Shown: positions 25,898 to 34,884, counted from the stretch's first letter. The stretch is 50,050 bases of DNA from Lutibacter sp. (GCF_013139515.1 NZ_WTAR01000032.1:1-50050), one strand, 5' to 3'. The notes: generated from the sequence alone by a model not told the origin. Program-made: numbers and translations.

Positions 25898-26953
25898 TTA
25901 AATTTTAGTTTTTCTAAGTGCATAAAATAAAAATAATAAACTTATAAAATACAACAAGCCAAATAATTGATGACTTACACCTAAAAACAATGGTATTTTA
26001 CCTTTTACATTTAACACTGTAAGTATTCCTAATAAAATTTGAATTAAAACTAAAACCAACGAACTGTTTAACCAAATTCTATATTTATTTTCAATAGTAT
26101 TTTTTAATTTAAAAAACATATAAATAGTTAAACCGCCTAACACATATGCTAAAATTCTGTGTGTAAATTGAATCAATGCAGGAGCAAATAAATAACTATC
26201 ATAATTTATCATATTTCCCCAATTCCAATGTGTAGAATTTAACAATACACTAGGTATAAACTCTCCATTCATATCTGGCCAAGTTGGATAATACAATCCT
26301 GCTCTCATACCAGCAATTAGACCCGCAAAAATTAGCTGTAAAAATGTAACTCCTAAAACTACTGCTACAATTGGTTTTTCTAGTGTTTTTTTATAACTTT
26401 TAAATACATAAACATCTGCAATAGTTTTAACCATTGCTGCAATAACTAATAATGCTAACACAAAATGAATTGTTAGTTTATAGGCATTTACCCAAGGTCT
26501 ATTTATTAAACCACTTTGCACCATTATCCAACCTGCCGAAGCTGTTAATATGGTTAAAAAAACCACCAAACCTAAGCGTTTTACCAAATAAAAATCTATT
26601 CGTTTCTTTAAAACAAATAGTATAAATGGAATTAAAAAAACAAACCCTAATGATCGTACCCAAAGCCTGTGAAAATACTCCCAGAAATAAATAAATTTAA
26701 AATCTTGAACTGTAAACGTTGAATTTATTTTATGAAATTGTGGTGTGTTTTTATACAATTCAAAAGCATTTAACCATTGTTCAGCATTTAAAGGCGGAAT
26801 AACACCTGTAATAATATCCCAACGAGTAATTGAAAGACCTGAACCAGTTAAACGAGTAATACCGCCAAGAATAACTTGACCGATTAACATAATTAGTCCA
26901 ACCAGCAACCAGATTCTAATTATTTTTGTGTACTTATAATTGTTTGCTAACAT
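25898..26953 (-). CDS. ctaA: heme A synthase (COX15/CtaA)
   Basis: Oxidises heme O to heme A for aa3-type cytochrome oxidase; inner membrane. A 351-residue protein with eight predicted spans. Conserved features: LGGITRLTGSGLSITRWDIITGVIPPLN at the N-terminus, FKFIYFWEYFHRLWVRSLG with the first heme His region, LTIHFVLALLV, QFTHRILAYVLG and VSHQLFGLLYF, which carry the remaining heme-ligand histidines. It abuts the end of gldD, so it belongs to the mutY-ssb-gldE-gldD unit. Confidence 0.94.
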   Translation of the reverse strand: MLANNYKYTKIIRIWLLVGLIMLIGQVILGGITRLTGSGLSITRWDIITGVIPPLNAEQWLNAFELYKNTPQFHKINSTFTVQDFKFIYFWEYFHRLWVRSLGFVFLIPFILFVLKKRIDFYLVKRLGLVVFLTILTASAGWIMVQSGLINRPWVNAYKLTIHFVLALLVIAAMVKTIADVYVFKSYKKTLEKPIVAVVLGVTFLQLIFAGLIAGMRAGLYYPTWPDMNGEFIPSVLLNSTHWNWGNMINYDSYLFAPALIQFTHRILAYVLGGLTIYMFFKLKNTIENKYRIWLNSSLVLVLIQILLGILTVLNVKGKIPLFLGVSHQLFGLLYFISLLFLFYALRKTKI

Positions 26954-27505
26954 TTATTTCCATTCTAAAGTTTCTACCAAATGCATCATATCTTTTTCTA
27001 AGTATTTTATTGCAGGTACTATTGAATCGTAATTTGGTTTTGCGTAAAAATATAATGATCCTGAGAGTACATGTTTAACACTATCTGTTACTCTAAATTG
27101 TATATTGGTTGCAACATTTCCTTCAATATTATACAGTTTTCCAAATACTTTTTTTTCTAAATTTTCATACGGAACAGCATTAATTACATCGGCTTTTACG
27201 GTGTGTTCAAAAGTTAGTTTTTCTACTTCTTTTAAAATTTCTTCTAAATTATTATCAACAGCTCTGTAGGTTATATGAATTGTTGCTTTTAAATTTGGAT
27301 ATTGAACTGTAGCCCAGCAATTATTTTTAAAATTAACTGTTGCCAAATTAGAAACTTCAAAATTATAAGGACAATTAGAATTGGTTATTTTGTATGAAGC
27401 TAATGGGTATTGTAATTTTAAATATGGTTTTTGCTTTGGTAAAGTTTCACCATTACAAGCAACTAACAAAACGGTAATAATTAATACAATACCAAAGTTT
27501 TTCAT
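26954..27505 (-). CDS. gldD: gliding motility lipoprotein GldD
   Basis: A 183-residue lipoprotein (lipobox LVAC, Cys17) matching GldD, required in Flavobacterium for gliding and type IX secretion. Recognised by LPKQKPYLKLQYP after the lipid anchor, NCWATVQYPNLKATIHITYR, and the C-terminal YFYAKPNYDSIVPAIKYLE. It follows gldE by 13 bases; the gldE-gldD pair next to ssb and mutY is a conserved flavobacterial order. Confidence 0.92.
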   Translation of the reverse strand: MKNFGIVLIITVLLVACNGETLPKQKPYLKLQYPLASYKITNSNCPYNFEVSNLATVNFKNNCWATVQYPNLKATIHITYRAVDNNLEEILKEVEKLTFEHTVKADVINAVPYENLEKKVFGKLYNIEGNVATNIQFRVTDSVKHVLSGSLYFYAKPNYDSIVPAIKYLEKDMMHLVETLEWK

Positions 27506-27518
27506 TTTACGCTATTAA

Positions 27519-28841
27519 TTATTTATGAATTGTAATTTTTACTTGTTTGATACGTTTTTTATCCATTGCTTCAATTTTAAACGAATAATTATGAAACTTT
27601 ATTATTTCATTTTCCTTAGGAAATCTACCACAAACTTCTAAAATAAAACCTGCAATTGTTTCAGATTCTCCTTTGTTTTCATCAAATATTTCTGAATTTT
27701 CTATGTCTAAAATTTTATAAAAATCTTTTAAATTGGTTTTTGCTTCAAATAAATAATTATTAGCATCTAACTTAGAGAACAATACATCTTCATCGTCAAA
27801 CTCATCACTAATATCACCTACAATTTCTTCAATTACATCTTCTAAAGTAATAATTCCACTTGTACCACCGTATTCATCAACAACAATTGCTAAATGGTTT
27901 TTCTTTTCTTGAAATTCTTTTAATAAATCGTCTAACTTTTTGTTTTCAGGAACAAAATAGGGATCTCTAATTAGTTTTTGCCAGTTAAAATCTTTTTTAT
28001 TTAAATGTGGTAATAAATCTTTTGCGTACAAAACTCCAATAATTTCATCAATATTTTCTTTATAAACTGGGTTTCTAGAAAATCCTTTTTCAACAATTTT
28101 TGCAACAACATCTTCGTATAACTCGGTAGTTGAAAGTGCAAAAATATCTATTCTAGGAATCATAATTTGGCTTGTTTCAGTATTTCCAAAGTTTACAATA
28201 CCTTCTAATATTTTTTGCTCGTCTTTAGTTGTAGCTTCATCTGACGTTAATTCTAATGCTTGAGATAACTTTTCTACAGATAAATTTGATTGCTTTTTCC
28301 CTAATCTATGTTCAATAATATTGGTTAAACTCATTAATGGCGAACTAACAATTGTTAATGCTGAATTTAAAACTTTAAGCGGATACGCCATAAAAGAAGC
28401 AAATTTTAACGAATTTCTTGTAGCGTACACTTTAGGTAAAACTTCACCAAACAATAAAATTAAAAAAGTAACTAAAACTATTTCAATACCAAATTTTAAT
28501 ACTTCGGAAGTAATTTCACTAAACACAGTGTTACCAATATATGCGAAGAGTAAAACAATTAAAATATTTATAAAATTGTTTGAAATGAGGATAGTTGCTA
28601 ATAATTTTTGTGGATTTTTTAATAGCGAAACCACTACTTTTTGAATGTTAGACTTAGATTCTGAAGCCTTTGTTATATCTTCTTTAGTTAACGAGAAAAA
28701 TGCAACTTCAGCACCTGATATTAAGGCAGATAAAATTAACAACAAAACAAGTATTAATATGCTTGACAAAAGCCAAAAATCTATACTTTTAATAAATAAA
28801 ATTAGTAAAAACGTGGGTTCAGGATCCAAATTAATTTCCAT
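27519..28841 (-). CDS. gldE: gliding motility protein GldE (CNNM/CorC-type membrane protein)
   Basis: A 440-residue protein: an N-terminal DUF21/CNNM membrane domain with four spans (about 15-190; LILSALISGAEVAFFSLT), two CBS domains (about 205-330; MIPRIDIFALSTTE, HLAIVVDEYGGTSGIITLEDVIEEIVGDISDEFDD) and a C-terminal CorC/HlyC transporter-associated domain. CNNM relatives transport Mg2+ or Co2+; in Flavobacterium the gene helps GldD function. Sits 10 bases after ssb. Confidence 0.92.
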   Translation of the reverse strand: MEINLDPEPTFLLILFIKSIDFWLLSSILILVLLLILSALISGAEVAFFSLTKEDITKASESKSNIQKVVVSLLKNPQKLLATILISNNFINILIVLLFAYIGNTVFSEITSEVLKFGIEIVLVTFLILLFGEVLPKVYATRNSLKFASFMAYPLKVLNSALTIVSSPLMSLTNIIEHRLGKKQSNLSVEKLSQALELTSDEATTKDEQKILEGIVNFGNTETSQIMIPRIDIFALSTTELYEDVVAKIVEKGFSRNPVYKENIDEIIGVLYAKDLLPHLNKKDFNWQKLIRDPYFVPENKKLDDLLKEFQEKKNHLAIVVDEYGGTSGIITLEDVIEEIVGDISDEFDDEDVLFSKLDANNYLFEAKTNLKDFYKILDIENSEIFDENKGESETIAGFILEVCGRFPKENEIIKFHNYSFKIEAMDKKRIKQVKITIHK

Positions 28842-28851
28842 TTAATTAAAC

Positions 28852-29292
28852 TTAAAAAGGCAAATCATCTTCAGCAGGATCGTTAACCGATTGCTCTTTA
28901 GTTTGTGATTCTTCAGACTTTTTAACAACTGGCTTTGGCTGTGTATTTAATTCGTTTTTAGTAGTTAAAAACGTCATATCAACCACATGAATTTCGGTTG
29001 AATATCTTTTCGCTCCAGTTTCATCTTCCCATTGGCGTGTTTTAATACGTCCTTCACAGTAAATTTTATCACCTTTGCTTAAATATTTTTCGCAAATTTC
29101 AGCTAGTTTATTTCTTACAACAATATTGTGCCACTCAGTAGTAGTTACCTTTTCACCGGTTTGTTTATTGGTATATGTTTCATTTGTAGCAATAGGAAAA
29201 CGACCAATAGCATTTCCACCTTCAAAATAATGCATCTTTACTTCATCTCCTAAATGTCCAATAAGTATTACCTTGTTAATTGTACCAGCCAT
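28852..29292 (-). CDS. ssb: single-stranded DNA-binding protein
   Basis: Coats single-stranded DNA in replication and repair. A 146-residue protein: an OB-fold (about 1-110; MAGTINKVILIGHLG, EWHNIVV, AEICEKYLSKGDKIYCEGRI, RQWEDETGAKRYSTEI), a short polar linker and the acidic tip DDLPF that recruits partner enzymes. Located between mutY and gldE. Confidence 0.96.
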   Translation of the reverse strand: MAGTINKVILIGHLGDEVKMHYFEGGNAIGRFPIATNETYTNKQTGEKVTTTEWHNIVVRNKLAEICEKYLSKGDKIYCEGRIKTRQWEDETGAKRYSTEIHVVDMTFLTTKNELNTQPKPVVKKSEESQTKEQSVNDPAEDDLPF

Positions 29293-29319
29293 AATTTATT
29301 CATTTATATACCAAAAGTA

Positions 29320-30369
29320 CTAAAAATAGTAGTTGCTTTTATATTCATTTAAAAAATTATCTATGAGTGTAGATACCGGATATTTTTCAATCTCGTTCCA
29401 AGAAAGTGTAAATTTTGACGAGGTTTTGGTTTTTACAATCCAAAATCTCGTATAAATATGTTGATGCGATAGTTTATGCACCATTATTTCTTTATTAAAT
29501 AACTGAACTGTAGTTGATGTTTTTGCAAACAGCTTATTAAATAACTCATGTTCAATAAGTTTATGTTCATCAATTTCATTAGTGGTTTCAATTAATGGAA
29601 ATTCATATAAGTTTAACCAAATTCCTTTTTCTCTTTTTACAATTTTAGTTTTATTGTCTTCAGTCTCAATTACTAAATAATTGAAAAATCTATTTTTAAT
29701 TTTAATCTTCTTTTCTTTTACAGGAAGTTCTTTTATGGTTTTTTTAGACAATGCAACACAACTATTATTTAGCGGACAACTAGTACAATTAGGATTTTGA
29801 GGTTTGCACATTTTAGCACCAAACTCCATCACAGCTTGGTTATGAGTGCCTGATTCTTTTACATCTAATAATTGTTGAGCTAATTGTTTAAACTCTTTAA
29901 TTCCTTTTGTTGAATTAATAGCTGTGTAAATTCCAAAATAACGAGCCAACACTCTATACACATTTCCATCAACCACAGCGGTAGCTTCATTATAACAAAT
30001 TGAAGCAATTGCTGAAGCTGTATAATCACCAACTCCTTTCAATTTAAGTAGCTCATTATATGTTGTTGGAAATTCCCCATGAAGTTCATTCATTATATAT
30101 TGTGCTGAAAAATGTAAATTCCTAGCTCTAGAGTAATATCCTAAACCTTGCCACAGTTTAAGCACTTCTTCTTCTGAAGCAAAAGCTAAGTCATTTACGG
30201 TAGGAAAATTTTCAACAAATTTATGATAATAAGCCGTTCCTTGGTCAACTCTAGTTTGTTGAAGAATAATTTCAGACAGCCAAATCATGTATGGATTTAC
30301 AGTTGAGCGCCAAGGCAAATCTCTTTTGTTTTGTAAATACCACAATATTAACTTGTTAGAAAAATTCAT
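29320..30369 (-). CDS. mutY: A/G-specific adenine DNA glycosylase
   Basis: Removes adenine mispaired with 8-oxoguanine. A 349-residue protein: the catalytic Glu lies in WLSEIILQQTRVDQG (about 29-43), the helix-hairpin-helix in LLKLKGVGDYTASAIASICYNEA, followed by VDGNVYRVLARYFGI with the catalytic Asp. The 4Fe-4S motif C-x6-C-x2-C-x5-C is present (CKPQNPNCTSCPLNNSC, near residue 190). The C-terminal NUDIX-like 8-oxoG recognition domain is intact. First gene of the mutY-ssb-gldE-gldD-ctaA unit, divergent from HU. Confidence 0.95.
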   Translation of the reverse strand: MNFSNKLILWYLQNKRDLPWRSTVNPYMIWLSEIILQQTRVDQGTAYYHKFVENFPTVNDLAFASEEEVLKLWQGLGYYSRARNLHFSAQYIMNELHGEFPTTYNELLKLKGVGDYTASAIASICYNEATAVVDGNVYRVLARYFGIYTAINSTKGIKEFKQLAQQLLDVKESGTHNQAVMEFGAKMCKPQNPNCTSCPLNNSCVALSKKTIKELPVKEKKIKIKNRFFNYLVIETEDNKTKIVKREKGIWLNLYEFPLIETTNEIDEHKLIEHELFNKLFAKTSTTVQLFNKEIMVHKLSHQHIYTRFWIVKTKTSSKFTLSWNEIEKYPVSTLIDNFLNEYKSNYYF

Positions 30370-30431
30370 CGCTTTTTTGTAAAATGCAATAATACAAGTT
30401 TTAATTGATTAAATTTTAGTGAATTAACTTT

Positions 30432-30460
30432 TTGAAATCGATTTATATATCCTATATTTG
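30432..30460 (+). promoter_or_regulatory. HU gene promoter (TTG-N18-TATATTTG)
   Basis: TTG (30432-30434), 18 bases, then TATATTTG (30453-30460): a full match to the Bacteroidota vegetative promoter, 40 bases before the HU ATG. Its position rules out an upstream in-frame ATG at 30432 as the start. Confidence 0.8.
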
Positions 30461-30500
30461 CCGTCTTAATTTTATAATAACATATATAACAATATTAAAA

Positions 30501-30791
30501 ATGACGAAAGCAGAAATCGTATCAAGTATTTCAGATAAGTCTGGAATAGAAAAGGCTGATGTTTTAGCAACAGTTGAAGCGTTTATGGACGAGGTAAAAG
30601 TATCTTTAGAAAAAGGTGACAATGTTTACTTAAGAGGTTTTGGTAGTTTTATAATTAAAACAAGAGCTGAAAAAACTGGAAGAAACATTTCAAAAAATAC
30701 AACTATTAAAATTCCTGCTCATAATATACCTTCATTTAAACCTGCAAAAGTATTTGTAGAAGGTGTAAAAAGCAAAGTAAGTGTAAAGTAG
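30501..30791 (+). CDS. HU family DNA-binding protein
   Basis: A 96-residue histone-like protein of the HU/IHF family, which bends and compacts DNA. It begins MTKAEIVSSISDKSG, with GDNVYLRGFGSFIIKTRAEKTGRNISKNTTIKIPAHNIPSFKPAK covering the beta-arms; the arm Pro-equivalent IPAHNIPSFKP is present. I use the ATG at 30501; an upstream in-frame ATG (30432) coincides with the promoter and adds an unrelated hydrophobic tail. Directly followed by the 30-residue basic protein. Confidence 0.94.
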   Translation: MTKAEIVSSISDKSGIEKADVLATVEAFMDEVKVSLEKGDNVYLRGFGSFIIKTRAEKTGRNISKNTTIKIPAHNIPSFKPAKVFVEGVKSKVSVK

Positions 30792-30829
30792 GCACAACAT
30801 ATTTATTAACATAAAAACATCCTTTTATT

Positions 30830-30922
30830 ATGCCAAGTGGTAAAAAAAGAAAAAGAGCTAAAATCTCTACTCATAAACGTAAAAAAAGAGCAAGAGCAAA
30901 TAGACACAAAAAGAAAAAGTAA
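30830..30922 (+). CDS. very small, highly basic protein (30 residues), probably ribosome-associated
   Basis: An ORF too short for most gene finders: ATG at 30830, TAA at 30920. The product begins MPSGKKRKRAKISTHKRKKR and ends with RHKKKK; about 60% of residues are Lys, Arg or His, none acidic. I recall near-identical short ORFs in this position between the HU and rng genes in many flavobacteria, so it is real. The composition resembles small ribosomal proteins. It may be the Bacteroidota-specific large-subunit protein named bL38, but I cannot confirm this. The intrinsic terminator stem begins within its last codons and spans its stop codon. Confidence 0.75.
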   Translation: MPSGKKRKRAKISTHKRKKRARANRHKKKK

Positions 30923-30945
30923 GCTAAGCTTACTTTTTCTTTATT
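30911..30945 (+). terminator. terminator overlapping the end of the small basic gene
   Basis: Arms 30911-30925 and 30927-30941 are perfect reverse complements (15 bases; the central pairs must open to make a loop), followed by TTATTTT. The left arm contains the last Lys codons and the stop codon, so ribosomes ending translation would cover it. Confidence 0.75.
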
Positions 30946-30968
30946 TTAAAAAAAGTTCATTGAAATAG

Positions 30969-30993
30969 ATATTTACAATTAATTTGTAAATAT
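30969..30993 (+). promoter_or_regulatory. perfect 10-bp inverted repeat upstream of rng
   Basis: ATATTTACAA-TTAAT-TTGTAAATAT, 77 bases before the rng start. Either an operator or the first of two hairpins in the rng leader. Confidence 0.55.
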
Positions 30994-31031
30994 TGTTGGG
31001 TATAGAATCCTGGAAAAACTAATTATAAATA

Positions 31032-31053
31032 GTTTAAGCTTACACGCTTAAAC
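31032..31053 (+). promoter_or_regulatory. perfect 8-bp hairpin just before rng
   Basis: GTTTAAGC-TTACAC-GCTTAAAC, ending 16 bases before the GTG start. RNase E, a relative of RNase G, controls its own mRNA through 5' leader hairpins, so this may be an autoregulatory site; that is inference. Confidence 0.5.
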
Positions 31054-31069
31054 ATAAAAACAATTCAGA

Positions 31070-32620
31070 GTGAAAACGGAATTAATTATTAGATCAAACT
31101 CCTCTGATATTGATTTTGCCTTATTAAAAGATGGTAAATTAACAGCCCTAAATAAAGAAACAAACGGTAATAAATTTTCAGTTGGCGATATTTTTTTAGC
31201 CAGAATTGGAAAAGTATTATCTGGTTTAAACGCCTCATTTGTTAACGTAGGTTACGAAAAAGACGGCTTTTTACATTATCAAGATTTAGGAGCACAATTA
31301 TTATCATTAAATAAGTTTATAAAAGGTATTAGCACAGGTAAAATTAAAGATTACACTTTAAATAATTTTCAACTAGAAAAAGACATTGATAAACACGGAA
31401 GTATTGTTGATGTTTTAAAAACAGGTCAAAACTCATTAGTGCAAATTGTAAAAGAGCCAATTTCTACTAAAGGACCACGTATGAGTTCAGAAATATCTAT
31501 TGCTGGTAGATATATGGTTTTAGTTCCTTTTTCTGAAAGAGTATCGGTTTCACAAAAAATTACCGATTTACAAGAAAAAGAACGTTTAAAAAGACTTGTA
31601 AAAAGCATTAAGCCTAAAGGTTTTGGAGTAATTATTAGAACTGTAGCAGTTAATAAAAAAGTTGCAGAACTTGATAGAGACATACAAAATTCATTAGAGC
31701 GTTGGGTGGTTATGTGTAAAAAAGTAAGATCCGTTAAAACACAACAAACGCCTATAAAAGTATTAAGCGAATTAAATAGAGCCTCTTCAATTTTAAGAGA
31801 TTTATTTAATGATTCTTTTACAAATATTGTTACAAATGATGAAGTTTTATTTTTAGAAATTAAAGAATATTTACAAGAAATTGCTCCTAAAAAAGAGTCT
31901 ATTGTAAAACTTTATGAATCTACAGTTCCAATATTTGAAAAATATGGAATTGAACGTCAAATAAAAACATCATTTGGAAAAACAGTTTCAATGAGCAAAG
32001 GAGCTTATTTGGTAATTGAACACACTGAAGCACTTCATGTTATTGATGTAAACAGTGGGAATAGATCAAACAAAGCGTTATCACAAGCAGATACTGCACT
32101 TGAAGTAAATTTAATTTCAGCTTCAGAAGTTGCCAGGCAATTGCAATTACGTGATATGGGAGGAATTATTGTTGTTGATTTTATTGATATGCACACAGCT
32201 GAACATAGACAAAAACTCTATGATCATTTAAAGGCTGAAATGGCATTTGATAGAACTAAACACAAAATATTACCTCCAACTAAGTTTGGATTAATTCAAA
32301 TTACAAGACAAAGAGTACGACCAGAAATGGTGATTAAAACTCAAGAGCCTAATCCTAGCGGCTCTGGAGAAGTTGAAGCTCCAATTGTATTATTAGATAC
32401 AATTAACGCTGAACTTAATAAGCACATAGCTTCAAAAAAGAATAAAAAGATTGTATTAAATGTACATCCTTTTATTGCTGCTTATTTAAAAAAGGGAATT
32501 CCATCAATTCAGCAACGATGGTTTGCAAAACATAAAAAGTGGATTAAAATTTTACCTAGAGATGCATACCAATATTTAAGATTTGACTTTACCAATAGTA
32601 AAGGCGAAATTATTAAATAA
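31070..32620 (+). CDS. rng: ribonuclease G/E family endoribonuclease
   Basis: Single-strand endoribonuclease for rRNA maturation and mRNA decay. A 516-residue protein: S1 domain (about 35-125; FLARIGKVLSGLNASFVNVGYEKDGFLHY), then the catalytic DNase I-like domain with magnesium ligands Asp in LHVIDVNSGN and Asp in IIVVDFIDMH (about residues 325 and 370). The C-terminal scaffold of RNase E is absent, so it is G-like. Translation starts with GTG at 31070 (KTELIIRSNSSDIDFALL), which matches the family N-terminus; no ATG is placed better. Two hairpins precede it. Confidence 0.94.
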   Translation: MKTELIIRSNSSDIDFALLKDGKLTALNKETNGNKFSVGDIFLARIGKVLSGLNASFVNVGYEKDGFLHYQDLGAQLLSLNKFIKGISTGKIKDYTLNNFQLEKDIDKHGSIVDVLKTGQNSLVQIVKEPISTKGPRMSSEISIAGRYMVLVPFSERVSVSQKITDLQEKERLKRLVKSIKPKGFGVIIRTVAVNKKVAELDRDIQNSLERWVVMCKKVRSVKTQQTPIKVLSELNRASSILRDLFNDSFTNIVTNDEVLFLEIKEYLQEIAPKKESIVKLYESTVPIFEKYGIERQIKTSFGKTVSMSKGAYLVIEHTEALHVIDVNSGNRSNKALSQADTALEVNLISASEVARQLQLRDMGGIIVVDFIDMHTAEHRQKLYDHLKAEMAFDRTKHKILPPTKFGLIQITRQRVRPEMVIKTQEPNPSGSGEVEAPIVLLDTINAELNKHIASKKNKKIVLNVHPFIAAYLKKGIPSIQQRWFAKHKKWIKILPRDAYQYLRFDFTNSKGEIIK

Positions 32621-32636
32621 GGCATTTACAATATCT

Positions 32637-32668
32637 AAAAGTCCTGCATTTTATGCAGGGCTTTTTTT
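32637..32668 (+). terminator. bidirectional intrinsic terminator between rng and the patatin gene
   Basis: Nine-pair stem (32641-32649 with 32653-32661, one G-T wobble, loop TTT) between an A-run and an eight-base T-run; can serve rng and the convergent patatin gene, whose stop lies at its edge. Confidence 0.88.
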
Positions 32669-34883
32669 AAAACCAATACCCAACGTTAAAATACCAATAT
32701 TTCAAATTATGATCTGGAGACCACGAATAATTAATTTCTACAGGTCCCAAAAAAGTATCTAAACCATACCCAGCCATATAACCAGATTTGGTGTTGTCAA
32801 AAATTCTTCCTTCATTAAATAAATCACGTTCTACCCTTGCATAATTTGCAGTAACTGAAAAATAGTTTTTAGGTAAAAACTCATATCTAATTGTTAATGC
32901 TGATTTTAAAAATGAATTAGCACTCAATTCAGCAAAATCGTACCCAAATAAAGGTGTAAAGTTATTGATATAATTTTCACCATAACCACCAACATTATAA
33001 TCTAAAACTCTATTATCATTATCTCCAATAGTAATACCTGCTTCTGAATTAAAATGAGTTGTTAATTTATTGAAAAACGTATGAGCCACACCTAATTTTC
33101 CTTTTAATTGAGAAAACGAAACAAAGTTTTTATTATAATCTGATGAACTTAAATACCATCTAAAATCTGCATTTAAATAAAATCCTTTCTTCTGAAAATA
33201 CTTTTTATCATAAGTATCAATTTTTAAGTAACCTATTAAATTTAAATATCCAGATTTATCAAAATACAATCTCTCTTCATTAACTGTAAGCTGCTCATAT
33301 TCAAGCGATGTAATTGTTTCTGTATATGCTTTTATAGATTTATGCTCTAACCCAACACCTATAGCAAATTTTCTATTAAATACTGTTTGAAAATAAGCTT
33401 GATTTGTAAAGTCTTCATATTCTAAATTAATTTTATTAATAGTTCCATCTTCAAAATTCACATCAGAATTAAAGCTATTAAATCTAGATTTTAGTCCAAA
33501 ACTCCAATAAAAACCATTATCAATAAAATAATTAAAATTATAACGAATGTTATCTCCTAAAATAACATCTGCAGCTACAACATCATTTTTAAATAAGATG
33601 TGCTTGAATGTTGTGTTTAATAAAATACCTGTTTTATAAAAATCATCATAATGCACTCCTAATTTTAAAAAATTTGAAATCTTATGTTCTTTTACTTTAA
33701 ATTTTACAACGCTACCATCATTATTATCTACAATTTTATATTGTACACTTTCAAAATTTCCAGTAGCCGATAAATTATTTATACTTTCAATAAGCATCTT
33801 ATAACTTGTGGTATCTTTTTTCTTTAAATTAAGTTTTCCTAAAATATAAGCTCTTGTATAATATTTATTCCCTTCAATCTCAATTCTATCAATGTGAAAT
33901 TTTTGATAACTGTTTGTATTTACTTTTTTGGTTTCTTTTTTAATTTGGCGATTGGCTAAGTTTTTTAATTCGTTAAATTTTTCACGTGAAGCTCTATCTC
34001 CTTCCAACATTATTTCTTCTATTTTATCGAAAGAAACAACATTATAAGTGTCTACTTTAGGTTGAATTAATACATCTACTTTATTATATTTAGCATCTGA
34101 ATTTTTATACATCTGAAAACCTACAATTTGATCTAAAATTCTTACTGCTGAATTTAATTCCTCTTTACTTTCTAACCCTCCTTGAATATCTATACCTATA
34201 ATTATATCAGCTCCCATTGCTTTTACTTCTTCAACAGGAAAATTATTTACAATTCCACCATCGGTTAATAATTTACCATCTATCTCTACTGGGGCTAATA
34301 ATGTTGGAAACGAACCGCTAGCTTTCACTGCTTCAGGTAAAAATCCTTTATTTAAAATTTCTTGTTTACCAGTTTCTAAATTTGTAGCAACACATACAAA
34401 TGGTATTGGTAATTTATTAAAATTATTAATATTATTAACGTGCTGTGTTAGTCTTGTTAGCAAGTTTAATACATTTTGACCTTCGGATAATGCCGTTGGA
34501 ATTCCAACTTTTTTATTATTTATTGGTAAGGTTAATGCATATTTTTCACCGCTTTCTTTTTCGTAAAATGGTTTTGATTTACGTGGTAAATCGTTTGTTA
34601 AAAGCTTGTAAAAATCTATAGATTTAATAATTGAATCTAACTGATTTGCATTATATCCTGAAGCATATAATGACGCAATAATTGCACCCATACTTGTACC
34701 TCCAACATAATCTATGCGTATACCTGCTTCTTCAATTACCTTAATAGCTGCTACATGAGCCAATCCTTTAGCGCCACCTCCACTAAGCACTAACCCAACT
34801 TTAATATCTTCTTTTTCTGTAATTTCTTGTGAAAAAACAAGATTTACAGAACATATAAAGGCTAATATTAAAATCTTTTGCAT
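32667..34883 (-). CDS. patatin-like phospholipase with POTRA and outer-membrane beta-barrel
   Basis: A 738-residue protein with signal peptide (1-18, ending VFSQ), a patatin lipase domain (about 28-310) with oxyanion loop SGGGAKGLAH, nucleophile elbow GTSMG and the catalytic DGG in LLTDGGIVNNFP, a POTRA-like segment (about 335-405; FHIDRIEIEGNKYYTRAYIL) and a C-terminal barrel ending VGYWF. This is the layout of type Vd autotransporters such as Pseudomonas PlpD. I start at the ATG at 34883, which puts the signal peptide at the very N-terminus and leaves one base after the uvrC stop; an in-frame ATG at 34907 would add eight polar residues. Confidence 0.88.
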   Translation of the reverse strand: MQKILILAFICSVNLVFSQEITEKEDIKVGLVLSGGGAKGLAHVAAIKVIEEAGIRIDYVGGTSMGAIIASLYASGYNANQLDSIIKSIDFYKLLTNDLPRKSKPFYEKESGEKYALTLPINNKKVGIPTALSEGQNVLNLLTRLTQHVNNINNFNKLPIPFVCVATNLETGKQEILNKGFLPEAVKASGSFPTLLAPVEIDGKLLTDGGIVNNFPVEEVKAMGADIIIGIDIQGGLESKEELNSAVRILDQIVGFQMYKNSDAKYNKVDVLIQPKVDTYNVVSFDKIEEIMLEGDRASREKFNELKNLANRQIKKETKKVNTNSYQKFHIDRIEIEGNKYYTRAYILGKLNLKKKDTTSYKMLIESINNLSATGNFESVQYKIVDNNDGSVVKFKVKEHKISNFLKLGVHYDDFYKTGILLNTTFKHILFKNDVVAADVILGDNIRYNFNYFIDNGFYWSFGLKSRFNSFNSDVNFEDGTINKINLEYEDFTNQAYFQTVFNRKFAIGVGLEHKSIKAYTETITSLEYEQLTVNEERLYFDKSGYLNLIGYLKIDTYDKKYFQKKGFYLNADFRWYLSSSDYNKNFVSFSQLKGKLGVAHTFFNKLTTHFNSEAGITIGDNDNRVLDYNVGGYGENYINNFTPLFGYDFAELSANSFLKSALTIRYEFLPKNYFSVTANYARVERDLFNEGRIFDNTKSGYMAGYGLDTFLGPVEINYSWSPDHNLKYWYFNVGYWF

Positions 34884-34884
34884 A

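Noticed and set aside
28321-28845. Two open frames on the plus strand inside gldE
   Set aside because: Antisense to gldE, which has full domain structure; no start signals.
30432-30500. Upstream start for the HU gene
   Set aside because: This stretch is the promoter (TTG-N18-TATATTTG); transcription would begin downstream of that ATG.
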